From contig NC_088355.1 in assembly GCF_036884655.1 (NCBI RefSeq), forward strand, positions 23,157,501 through 23,221,500: a DNA stretch of 64,000 nt, read 5' to 3'. Below, in pieces: positions 25,730-36,241 of this stretch. The notes beneath the pieces are model-generated. The model ran no database searches and was not told the origin of the DNA. It worked only from the letters and a program-made list of their open reading frames with translations. The DNA comes from Musa acuminata AAA Group. Its lineage: Eukaryota; Streptophyta; Magnoliopsida; Zingiberales; Musaceae. Position 1 is the stretch's first letter. Each line of letters opens with the position of its first letter. The translations under genes and the position numbers were made by a program.

Positions 25730-27204
25730 TTATTCAGCTGGGCTTTAATAATTCAATCCTGTTTTTTTAATCTAACCCTTAACCATTTTAAACATAGGTT
25801 TCGACAACTAGGATGGAGGGTAGTGATGATCGTAAAAATGATCGAGAAAAAGGGAGAAACAGTAATAACAGTTGAGGGCAAAAGCATAAGAGAAGAAGAA
25901 AAAAAAAAAGACAAGGATAACACAGAGGTTGTTCTCAATCATTCAGGCAGTATTTTCACCTCAGGTTAGATCATATTTATAATAAATTTTTACTGTGATT
26001 ACTTGGGGAGATTTTGGATATTATACATAGTGACATAAACCTTGCATCCTTGTTATTCCCTTGTGATTGTCGTTTGGATTTTGGGTAAAAGACTTTGAGA
26101 TTTGTATGTTCTTTATTTTTATAGTGGATTTTCTTTTGGCTTACCTCATGATTTTTACCCTTCACATTAGAGGAATTTTTCATGTAAATTTTGGTATCCT
26201 ATTTGATTGTGATTTTCGTTTAATTCCATTGTGTGTTATGGCCTGCTAGTATTTGTTCGTTTTATATACAAAGTTTTTTTTTATCGTATCAATTTGTATT
26301 AGAGCAGGATTTTGGTGGAATTTAATTTTTATGTTCGAACATAGAGGTCAGTAGTGTTTCTCGTATGATTAGCTTGAACGGAAACAATTGGATGATATGA
26401 AAACCAAGCATGTAAGATCTCTTGTATTGTAAAAATTTGTATGGACCTTTGCAAGGGGATATTGCAAAGCTCGTAACTATGACAGATAATGAGTAGAAAA
26501 GGTTAGATCGAAAAATAATTGGGTTAGATCGAAGAGGTTAGATAATGATCGGAAGATGTTAGATTTAAAAACAAATGGGTTTATTTGCAAGGGGATAGTG
26601 CAAAGCTCGTAACTATGACATATACTATCATCTTGTCTTTTAAAGATAACAATATCTTTCACCGTATTTTTATTGAAAGTTCTACATATTCTCTTTAGAA
26701 AAAGTTAGAAGATCTTTATGAAAAAAAAATGGCTAACAACAAAGCTTTCTTGATCAGAAAACTCATGAACCTAAAATATAAAAGAGGGCACTTTTATTGC
26801 TAAGGATTTGAATGAAATGTAGAGTATTACTAACTAGTTATCCTCTATGAAAATATCTCTTGATAATGAGTTGCAGGAATTGTTACTTCTCAATTCATTA
26901 CCAGAAAGTTGGGAGATGTCTACTAGTGGTTTCCCTTGGTAATTCTATGCCAAATGATGTTGTCACTATAAGTCAAGTAATAAGCAGTTTGTTGAATGAG
27001 GAGTTGAGAAGAAAGAATTCAACAATATCTCAAATTGATTTGCTAGCACTTAGAGAATAGAAAAAGGGTCAAAGTTCAAGGATAAACGTGATTCACACAT
27101 GAGTAGAAGTAAGTCAAGATCAAGAAAAGATATTGTTTGCTATAATTGTGGTGAGAAATGACATTATAAGAATTAATGCAAGCAACCTAAGAAAAAAAAA
27201 AGAA
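25730..27204 (+). mobile_element. Element H: 5' part of an old Ty1/copia retrotransposon
   Basis: An AT-rich LTR-like stretch runs to about 26290. It is followed by a decayed primer-binding site (ttgtattagagc, 26294-26305, versus tggtatcagagc in its neighbours) and a gag relic. The left LTR end is not defined. The right edge meets the opposite-strand element G at about 27205, so the pol part was lost or lies elsewhere. Confidence 0.6.
26321..27203 (+). pseudogene. Copia gag relic (element H)
   Basis: Reading with frame shifts gives SRMISLNGNNWMIWK-like sequence at the start, then LYCKNLYGPLQGDIAKL. About 26700-26770 reads KLEDLYEKKMANNKAFLIRK, 26860-26910 reads LLLLNSLPESWE and 26950-27057 reads PNDVVTISQVISSLLNEELR. 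Near 27130 there is a CCHC-like IVCYNCGEK followed by a stop. This is the order of a UBN2-type copia gag with a zinc knuckle. Several in-frame stops and a duplicated block (caaggggatagtgcaaagctcgtaactatgac-like at about 26450 and 26590) show long decay. Confidence 0.65.
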
Positions 27205-27233
27205 GAAGTGAAGTTTATATGTTGAACATAAAC

Positions 27234-27881
27234 TTATTTAGAAATAAAGCCATTAAGAAAAGCACTTTTAACATCCATTTGAAACAACTTAAAATTATTA
27301 CTACTAGCATAGGCAAGGAGCATCGTTATGGCTTTTAATCGAGCCATATGAGCGAAGGTTTCTTCGTAATCGATATCTTCTTCTTGGTTGAAACCTTTGG
27401 CCACTAATATAGCCTTGTTTCGAACCACGATACCAAATTCGTCTCGCTTGTTTCTAAAGACCCATTTAGTACCAATAACTAAATGGTCATTTGGTCTAGG
27501 AACAAGCTTCCACACCTATCCCTCAAATTGATTTAACTCTTCTTACATTGTAATGACCCATGAATCATCTTTCATGGCCTCGTCAATGCATTTAAGTTCA
27601 ATTTGGGAGAGAACAGTGGCGTTGGCATAAAAATTTTTAAGAGAAGAATGAGTTTGAACCCCTTTCGATGTTTCTCTTATAATTAGCTCCTTACGATGAG
27701 CATCTATATACTTCCATTCCTTCGGTAAAGAAGGTTCGAAAGAAGATGCATCCAAATTGCTATTTGGAGAAGGGGTTTCATTTAAATTCAAAGCGTCAAA
27801 ATCAATATCATCATCAAGTTCAATTTTTTTAATTTCAGAAATTTCATTAAAAACAATATGAATGAATTCTTCTATAATCAA
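27234..27881 (-). pseudogene. Copia reverse transcriptase N-terminal part (element G)
   Basis: 27543-27881 encodes the linker ending MKDDSWVITM. 27234-27515 encodes WKLVPRPNDHLVIGTKWVF and then FKLFQMDVKSAFLNGF, the conserved first RT blocks. A stop separates the two parts and another follows the NGFISK position. The YVDD block is absent because the element ends here. Confidence 0.8.
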
Positions 27882-28047
27882 AGTTCTTTTGTTAAAGATA
27901 CGAAATGCTTTAGAAGCAAAGGAATAGCTAAGAAAAATTCCTTCATCAGTTTCTATTCTTTAGAAACATGCTTTAGAAACATGGTTCTTTCCATTTCTTG
28001 TAAGTTTCTATTCTTTCTTTCTACTACTCCATTTTGTTGAGGATTTC

Positions 28048-28329
28048 TTAGAGTAGAGAAGTTATGGTTCTATCCATTAGATTCATAAAATTCTTAGAAA
28101 TCATGGTTTTAAAATTCACACCGTGATCACTTCGAATTGACGAAATCATAAAACCCTTTTCATTTTGAACAAGTTTACGTAACTTAGAGAAATACTTAAA
28201 GCATTCACTTTTGTGTGCCAAAAAATAAGTCCATGTGTATCTACTATAATCATCCACGATAACAAATGCGTATTTGCTACCTCCTATACTTGATGTAGCA
28301 ATTGGTCCGAACAAGTCCATATGGATCAA
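28048..28329 (-). pseudogene. Copia integrase catalytic-core fragment (element G)
   Basis: Contains HMDLFGPIATSSIGG, the first catalytic aspartate block, then VIVDDYSRYTWTYFLAHKSE and IRSDHGVNFK, where the second aspartate block normally reads SDRGGEF. The third acidic residue and the C-terminal part are lost to stops and shifts. Confidence 0.8.
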
Positions 28330-29509
28330 TTACAAAGGTCTAGAGGTGCTTATTTGGTTCTTAGGTTTCAAGCTACCTTTTATTTGTTTTCCTAGTTAAT
28401 ATGCATCACACACATTATCTTTGACGAACTTGATATGAGAAATTCCTCTTACAAGTTCTTTAGATGAAGTTTGAGAGATTAATTTCATGCTAGCATGACC
28501 TAATCTCCTATGCCAAAGCCAAGTATTGTTATTTAAAACCGAAAAATATATTTCATTACAAAGATAATTAATATCGATAGTATATACATTATTTTATTTT
28601 AGAGCAATCGTAGATGTGTTTTTATATGGTTTTTCTATAATACAAGCACTAGATTCAAATCTAACAATATATCTCCTTTATCACATAATTGACTAATGCT
28701 CAAAAGGTTATACTTTAAGCCATCAACTAATAACATATCTTCAATAAAAAAGTTGGATGTGTTACCTATAGTTCATTTGCCAGTGATTTTACCCTTGTTG
28801 TTTCCAAAGGTGACATATCCTTCGTCTAGGCTAGTGAGTTTAGAGAATTGAGATGAATCTCCGGTTATATACCTTGAGCATCCACTATCAAGGTATCATC
28901 TCTTGCTCCTAGCTTGTGATGGTATACGTTTCTACAAAAGAGGATGATGGTACCCATTTGACCTTGAGTGCCTAAAAAATCGATCGGCTTAACTTGTCAT
29001 TTTGCATGGAATTTTTTACGGTTCCTTTATGAACCCAAATCAACTTGTGTGGACTACACTTCTTAAATGGACAATAATAAGCGACATGTCCAAGTTTGTA
29101 ACAAAAGTTGCATTTGTTTTGGGGTGAAATATGTAAGATAGGGCTTTTAACAAAGGTGGTTGGGTTTTGGTGAGAGCTACTCACAAATCCGATTCAACTT
29201 CTTTTATGAACGTGACTCTTATTGGCAAGGATCATGTTCAAGGACTTACTACTAACCTTAAATTTTTCTAAGGTTTCTTTGAGTAGTAAGTTTTCCTTTC
29301 TGAGTGTTTCTACTTCATGACATTTCGTACATGGAGCTAAACTATCATTATGCTCAACTTTTAATCTATTGTAATCACTAACAAGAGAATTATGCTCATT
29401 TTTTTAGAATTTATATTTTTTACTAATTGATTTTCATTCATCAAATAAATCATGAAAAACATTTAATAGTTCATCAAATGATAAATTTGCATGAATTGAA
29501 ATTGTTACC
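28330..29509 (-). pseudogene. Copia protease and integrase N-terminal relics (element G)
   Basis: Translation with frame changes shows protease-side sequence near 28800-28900 and the GAG-pre-integrase region near 28400-28550 (LWHRRLGHASMKLI-like). A second CCHC-like knuckle, CNFCYKLGHVAYYC, occurs at about 29070-29110. Too broken for any product. Confidence 0.5.
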
Positions 29510-29824
29510 TCATCTCCAATGACCATTAGTGCATAGTGAGCAACTTGCTTGGATGTTGGTTGGCTCCTCTTCTTCGGATGCACTTGAGTTATCCCATGTT
29601 GTTTTGAGAGCCTTCTTCTTTGGTGTCCTCTTATTGGCTTGGAGATATTCGTTCTTGTAGTGTCCCGGCTTCTTGCATTTGTAACATATTACTTGATCTT
29701 TCTTAGGTTCAAATTTATTTTTAGTATCATTTTTAAATTTATTTTTCTTTATGAATCTTTTGAACTTCTTTGTTAAGAGTGTCAAGTCATCATCAAAGTC
29801 CTCATCACTTGAGTTTTCTTTCAA
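29510..29824 (-). pseudogene. Copia gag C-terminal part with CCHC knuckle (element G)
   Basis: The frame carries DFDDDLTLLTKKFKRFIKK, a lysine-rich linker, then CYKCKKPGHYKNE with the last Cys of CCHC replaced (EY instead of EC). The N-terminal gag domain is missing: the LTR boundary at 29909 is only about 85 bp away. Confidence 0.75.
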
Positions 29825-29908
29825 GTGGTCTTCTTATGTTTTCAATGCTATGCCCTTCCTATTCTTTGGAAGGGTGTCCTGAAGCTCTTCATGAGCTTTA
29901 CACATCAT

Positions 29909-30585
29909 TATTAGGATCAAGAGTGGCACTAAGAGGGGGGGGGGGGGGGGGGTGAATTAGTGTAGTGAAAAATTCTTTGATTTTCACATAAAATATTTCG
30001 TACGTTCGATGAAAACTGAATCAGAAGATAGTAACTTGAAACGTATGAGAGCATAAGCAAGATAAGGAGGAGAAGAAGTTTTCTATGAAATGATTTGCAG
30101 TTAAAGTAAATTGCACTTATGTAAAGCAAACCAGAATTTAGAGTGGTTCGGTTAATGTGACCTACATCCACTTTCGGATTCCTCCTTTGACGAGGTCTTC
30201 GGCATCCACTAAAAGCCTTCCTTCAATAGGTGAAGAGTAACTACCTTTTACAGTACTTTTTCTTTTTCACGAGTTTAGGAGAGAACTCTTACAAGCCTCA
30301 CACCTCTCTTAAATAATCTCAAAACTTAGAAAGGGAGGAAGAGAACTCTAGCACTTGTTTATAATACTTTTACACTCCAACAACTCAAGAATATCTTAAT
30401 GCTTTTGTGCCCTTTCATGCAGGAAAGGGTGGGGTTTTTATAGGCCCCAATGACTTAAAAAATGGAGCATAAAAGTGTCTAATCCCGAATTTTCGGGGTC
30501 CTAGTAGTACCACTGCCATTACTGGGCGGTACTATTGCTTGACAACTGACACTAGGCGGTACTACCGCTCAGTCTAGGCGGTACC
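29909..30585 (-). repeat. LTR of element G (3' part), C-family type
   Basis: Plus strand begins tattaggatcaagagtggcactaagag and an 18-G run (29935-29952), the reverse complement of the C-family LTR end (poly-C, CTCTTAGTGCC, CCTAACA). It also has the conserved tgaccga accactctaaat-type block, a TATAAAAA-like box on the minus strand near 30435 and GGCGGTAC dyads at 30525-30583. It is cut at 30585 by element E. No primer-binding site follows on the minus strand, so there is a deletion at this border. Confidence 0.8.
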
Positions 30586-31379
30586 TGCTAGTTATAGGTG
30601 CCCAACAAGCCAATCACATGAGTGATGACATATGTGACTTGACACGGAATCTTTTTGCTTATTATATTTTGACATTTATCACTTTATATTAACTATTATA
30701 TATATGCATGTATATATTGTGATGTCCTTGGATCTGTGCAATGGGAATCGGATCGTGATGTGATCACGATAATGAGATCAATTCACCTTTAAACATAGAT
30801 CCTAAATAATCCCGATCATAGGTTACTCAAGAGGGACATCGTGATAACCGTCCATATGATAGATGCAGTTGGTCTCATAGTTGCTCATGTGGGGACACTA
30901 TGGATATAGTACAAGTGCTCATTGGAGAATAAGTTCACTGATTGATTCGCTTACAGAATGCTAGATGGTTGATGATGCCTTATTGTCAGACAACTATTCT
31001 GTAGTCCTAGTGGTGTATCTGGTCCTTAGACTTGAGACACCAAGGATGTCCTGTATGAGTGCTCCACTCTTTGATACCAGACTTATAGGTTTGGATGTCT
31101 CAGATCTAGTACAATTGGTAATTGGGAGTGACAATCGACCTTACGAGGGCTATTAAGTGTCGATAGAGGATCATCCACTCTCGGCATCATGAGAAGAATA
31201 TCCCATATCTTCTTGCTCAGATAAATCCCTGGCCAGGGTTATTCGGATTGAGAGAGAAAGAGTTCTCCTGGAGAATCCGATTAGAGTGAGACTCGAGAAG
31301 AAACCGTATGGGTCTGACAGTACCATGCTCGATATACGGTCTTTGGGATATTAGATGGATAAGGGACTATAGGTATACG

Positions 31380-34235
31380 TGTCACGCCCCGCTGATTTTT
31401 TTTTTCTTTTGTATTATAATTCAACAACAATTCATTCCAGGATCCGTTCACACATTTGAGGATACTGAGAAAACATTCAGGTCATTCATATCTATAATTT
31501 TCCAATTCATAAAACCTGTGCAGTTTATAATCATAGTATAATATCACTTAATGATTCACAAAATCCAAAGCCAACTCAACTAAACCATAACCACATCATA
31601 AATCCATAAGCGTAGCAATCTATACAATCACAAAACCAACATGTATTACATGTTTATATCATTACACAGTTTAAACTTTAACATTCCCAAAATCCCAACA
31701 CAAGAGGTACTTTCCAAATATTTATAAGATACATCAATCTAGATTTGTCGTTGATACACACAAAAGAACTTATACAATATCAACTTATTAATTACGAAAG
31801 ATTTGACCCAAAATCTTCTAGCTTTCCACTGCCTCAACCCAATTCTAGATTTTCAGAACATAACAAGCTACCCTGAAAAATTTATATAGCAACGGGGTGA
31901 GCATAAAGAGCTCAGCAAGCGACTAACATATCCATGGCGATAGGAGAAGTTCAAGCAGGCTTAGTATCAAGATAACAAAAGCAGAAATACAAGTGTTCAT
32001 TTGAAGTCATCTCATTTGATATAAAATCACAAAGGTTTATCTCGTTCAAAAACAGGCATTAGACATAACAATAGGAGAAAAGAAATTGGAGCATATCATT
32101 GGCATAAGGAGCATATCGATGACATTTGATAATTTCAAGGCATAACAAAGACGTAAGGAGCATTTTGGATATCTATGGCATACGAAACAGTTCGGAACAT
32201 ATCAATGGTGAATGAAATGCTTCAGAACGTATCAATGGCATATGAAAATATTTCGGAAGCATAAGAAGCATTTCAGAACATATCAAAGAACAAATATGAA
32301 ATAGAAGCTCAAACGTCGTACTCTAGCATAGTGCATGTGAGGATTAACTCAGTGGTGGCTCCACGCCGTGATGAGTTCTCGACTCCATCCACGGGTAGCC
32401 CTTTCCTACTCGAGCCCTCTCACCCTGCCCAAGTGCTAGGTCGGCTCTGAATTTTATATCAAACAGATAGAAGGTGAAGTGGGATCATAACATAATATGG
32501 TCCATCCATTTCTGGATGACCACCAAGCATAAGTCTCCCACGTCTGGGAGCTCCATCCACCCACGTCTGAGTGAAGTCAATGGGGCCGGCAGAGCAATCG
32601 CGGGCTCTAAGCATAACTCCCTTTACCATTTCTGGCAAAGGTTCACAATATCCCACAAGACACCAGAGTACAAAAGGGTAGTATGAACAATAACATTGAC
32701 ACATATCAGAAGCACATGCGGAACAACGAAATGTACATATGCCTTTCGAGTCAATACGATACAAACAGAATCTTTCACAAATGTATTCAGATTTAAAAGG
32801 AAACAAAAGCAGGAGTATACAAGGATTTCAAGAAATCACATATGGCTCAATTGAAATAAGAAAGTTAGATGAATTCAATCTCCAAAGAAATGAAACTGGA
32901 AGAGACACATATCGAAAGCAAATGCGGAACAATGGGATGCATGTGCCGAATCATTACGCTGAAAACATGAACTTTAGATGATAGCTGCAGACAAATAAAT
33001 AAAGGACAAAAGTATACAGGAATTTAAGGTAATAATGTAAAGCTTAACTGAAGAGTGTTTGCCGAAATCGATTTCCAAAGAGAAGAAACAAGGAGAGCCG
33101 AAATCGACCAAAGCTCGATTCTGGCAGAATTTGATAGGGACATTGTATGAACTATTTAGATAACCAATTATGCTCCAATTTATGCAAAATATGTGTCATT
33201 AGAAAGCTTTATCAATCTAATTTTAGGCAAATTAAGTTTGACAAGAATTGGAATTTACAACAGGGAGTTACAGATAATTTCATAGCCAAAGGTCTGAAAA
33301 TATTTGCTCTGTTTTACTGAATCCATTGGGTCGATGAAAGCAGATGTTTTAGTTAGCAATTATACTCCGAAAATTTCAAATCAGGTATATAAAGAAAGAA
33401 TTTTGAGTCTAGCTTCGAATAAATCATACTTTGTATGAATCTGAGTTCACAGCAGAAAGTTATAAGTAGTTAAGCAACAAGAGGTCAGAAATTTCAGTCT
33501 CTATTTTGCAGAATCTGTAGGGTTAATTGAAACAGAAGTCTTAGTAGGCATTTAAACTCCAAATCATTCAATCTTAGTGTCAAAATAAAGATATTTGAGT
33601 CTACTTTCAAATGGAATAGGTTTTACCTAAATCAGAGTTTAGTGCTAAAAGTTAGATCGAAAACAATGTACAGAAGTCAGATTACCGAAAAATTTCAGAT
33701 TCATGGCTTTGTATCAAAAGGAAAGAACGGTTTGGTACTAAGCTGAAATCTTTTGCATTATGAAGAATTAAAAGGAAAACAGAGATTAGGAATTCTGTAG
33801 GAAGAGGTTAGAACACTTGCCTTAAACAAATTTGATTCCCAAATGGGGGGAGTTGATGCAAAACCTCAATCAAATCTTCTTCTTCAATTCCTCTTCTTCT
33901 TCTTCTTCTTCCCTTCTCTTCTCTTCTTAAACTCACGTTGGATGCAGCATCTGAATGTTACATTTAGTTTCTCCTTTAATCTCTTATTTAATTACTTTTG
34001 GTTAACACAAGAGTTGCAAAGTTTCAAGGTGGCAAGCATGCATGAAAAGTGCTAGATGTCATCCTTAGAGCAAACTTAGGTGGCACCATTAGGTTAGCTA
34101 ATGACACATGTCCACTAAATTTTTTTTTTTTTACATATAAATATTTAATCATTTAATATAAAATAATTATTAAATAATCCTTATTTTTTTACAAACAAAC
34201 CTTTTAATAAATTTTTAAAAATGAGGGATGTTACA
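31380..34235 (+). mobile_element. Element F: large solo LTR (2856 bp)
   Basis: Begins TGTCACGCCCC and ends GGGATGTTACA, inside E's LTR, with perfect duplication atacg (31375-31379 and 34236-34240). No coding domains on either strand, no primer-binding site or polypurine tract pair, so a solo LTR is the simplest reading. The TGT..ACA ends and the block gggtgagcataaagagctcagcaag (around 31896) are common in LTRs of large plant gypsy elements; lineage is not proven. A non-autonomous element without coding capacity is the alternative. Confidence 0.75.
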
Positions 34236-34672
34236 ATACGGTAACTAAGTACAGACAGGCCCAATTGTTTGGATTCCCCTGTATCATCTGGGGACTACGG
34301 CGTAGTGGCCTAGTATGTTCATAGCCGATGAGTCGAGTGAATTATTATAAAGATAATAATTCACTAAGTTAGAAGGAGTTCTGATAGGTATAACTCACGG
34401 CTAGCTCGATATTGGGCCTAGAGGGTCACACACATATGGTAGGCATTGCGATGAGTAGAGGTTCAGATATGAGATATCCGCCGGAGCCCCTATCTTATTG
34501 GATATCCAATAAGCCCCTGAATTATTGGATCCCATGGATGAGATCCAATAAGAACCCATGAGAGATTATTGGATAGAGATCCACTAATAAAAGACTTGGG
34601 TAATTGGATGCAGATCCAATACCCACTAGGGGAGGATCCATTAGGGTTTGATAGGGGACCTCTATAAATAGG

Positions 34673-34680
34673 AGAGATTC
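34673..34680 (+). promoter_or_regulatory. TATA box of element E LTR
   Basis: TATAAATA, about 350 bp before the LTR end, at the same place as the (reversed) tatttata in the LTRs of A and B. Confidence 0.6.
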
Positions 34681-35030
34681 AGTGGTTCATAGGCTAAATA
34701 GAGCCTTTGCTTGCCTCTCCTATTCTCCTCCCCCTCTCCACCTCAGAGTAGGCTTGGATTTTTAAGGAGCATCGTCGCAGCCGTACTATATGGATCACCA
34801 CTAGAGAGGAGGACGCTTAACCTCCTTCACCCTCTCCTAGAGATCTGCAAAGAAACAGGGATATACGATCTCCCTAGGTAACACAATCTATTCTATACGT
34901 AGTTTGTTTCGCGGAATTTTTGCACACCAATCTTCGCACGACGACGAATATCTTTTTATGAAATTAGGGATTTTGTTTTTTCTTATTCTTCCGCTGCGCA
35001 TGTGATGTCGCCCCCAAGATTTCCCAATAG

Positions 35031-35042
35031 TGGTATCAGAGC
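35031..35042 (+). other. Primer-binding site of element E
   Basis: TGGTATCAGAGC directly after the LTR, complementary to the 3' end of initiator methionine tRNA, the usual primer of plant LTR elements. Confidence 0.85.
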
Positions 35043-35436
35043 CAGGTTGTTCGTATGAATGATTGGTTTTGAACTGTGTGTATTGTGTTTAGGAAGAATT
35101 TTGATGTTAAATTATTGACGCAATAGACGAGGAAGGGTAGCAACTATTACTGCCATTACTGCGCTCGAAGATAGCTTCCTGCTTCCTGCCATCTTCGTGC
35201 AGGCAGGCCGCCTATAGTGGTGGCACGCAAGGGCGATGCATGCGGGTGTTGGACCCATGGGCAAAGGCACCGCAGGGCAGTGGCGCCTGCGGCCGCTGCT
35301 CCCACGGGGTGACACACCGCATGGCAGCGGCGCCTATGGCCGCTGCTCCCCCATGCAAAACCCTCATAGGAGCAGCTGCCTGACGAGGCAGCACCGCCTG
35401 CGGGTGTAGCGCTTCCCACGGGGGCGCCCACCTGCA
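35043..35436 (+). other. Leader of element E, GC-rich, truncated by insertion of D
   Basis: Matches the leaders of A and B just inside the LTR (gttcgtatgaatgattggttttgaac..., then gcgtcaa-like and a GC-rich block). Open frames here come from GC richness and do not look like proteins. The last five bases, ctgca (35432-35436), are the probable left target copy of D. Confidence 0.7.
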
Positions 35437-36180
35437 TGTCATGAATGGTCGTCGTGCACCCGCAACAACTCCGTTCAACGAACCGTTCGTCGCTCTCATC
35501 TACATGTACAGTTACTTGGCAGCTTGTTTTGCCTTGGTTTTGAGTCATTTTGCTTGTAAAAATGTAAGTTCGAACAAGCTTCACTGTTACAAAGCGATCG
35601 CTCACCGAATCGAGCAAAACAGCCCCAAAACAGCCCAAAACAGCTCCGTTTTCATGTGCCACGGGCTGATTTCTTGAATCTGCCTCCACTCACCAAAATG
35701 TCAGCCATCTCGGCCCCTTTGAACCCCCCGGGTGGCACAGGGCTGGATGGGGCTTCGGTATAGTATCGGGCGTTGAACACTCATTCGCAAGTTCGCACGT
35801 TGCCTTGACGGGAACTTGTTGTCGCGCCCGGGACTCGGTGAGCAGCTGTTTGTGGGCTTGTAGCTGTTCGTTCAACCTTCCAAAGCCCTTGTTTTCCCCC
35901 TCTCCCTCTTTTCTCTTGTGCACGCAAGGTGCTCGCTAAATTGCTTGTAAAGCTTCCCCTCTTTTTGTGAGATGTCGGGACTTGTCCGTCGCTCGTTCTT
36001 TCGAACTAATCAACTTTCTCTTTTACAGGTCCTTCAGGACCTGCGAGAGGTTACAAATGGGCTAATCTTTGCGGAGTAATATCGCAAGGGCAAAGCGCGA
36101 CTTAGGCAATGCAAGCTAAGTTTGCGTCTTGGCCGCAAGGGTGCCTCACGCCTTAGGCAATTCCAGCTAAGGCCGTGACA
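35437..36180 (+). repeat. 5' LTR of gypsy element D
   Basis: Starts TGTCATGAATGG and ends GGCCGTGACA; the 5-bp ends TGTCA/TGACA are inverted repeats. Length 744 bp. The start is chosen because it lies where E's leader homology stops; the other LTR is outside the window, so it is not confirmed. Confidence 0.7.
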
Positions 36181-36183
36181 TTA

Positions 36184-36195
36184 TGGTATCAGAGC
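36184..36195 (+). other. Primer-binding site of element D
   Basis: TGGTATCAGAGC three bases after the LTR end. Confidence 0.85.
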
Positions 36196-36241
36196 AGGCA
36201 AGCACTTTGAGCGAGCATCGAAGGAACTTCGCAACTTCGCC

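Larger units (their letters stand above)
27205..30585 (-). mobile_element. Element G: autonomous-type Ty1/copia relic, interrupted by element E
   Basis: On the minus strand, in element order: LTR (30585 to 29909, cut by E at 30586), gag zinc knuckle, protease region, integrase, reverse transcriptase start. Gag N-terminus, primer-binding site, most of RT, RNase H and the second LTR are missing. Motif style (DLFGPIATSSIGG..YAFVIVDDYSRYTW; LVPRPNDHLVIGTKWVFRNK) points to the SIRE/Maximus lineage, the same as C's LTRs suggest. Confidence 0.75.
30586..35029 (+). repeat. 5' LTR of element E (interrupted by F)
   Basis: TG at 30586 to the end ttcccaata at 35029. Removing F and one target copy leaves about 1583 bp, against 1490-1495 bp in A and B. 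The extra length is mainly a block of attggat/atccaat repeats at about 34494-34620, including a perfect 20-bp palindrome at 34494-34513, which A and B have lost. Confidence 0.85.

Noticed and set aside
32459..32806. 115-residue minus-strand frame inside F
   Set aside because: No retroelement or host motif; composition like its non-coding surroundings.
35156..35689. 177-residue minus-strand frame across the E/D border
   Set aside because: It spans the junction of two different elements and is antisense to both; open because of GC richness.
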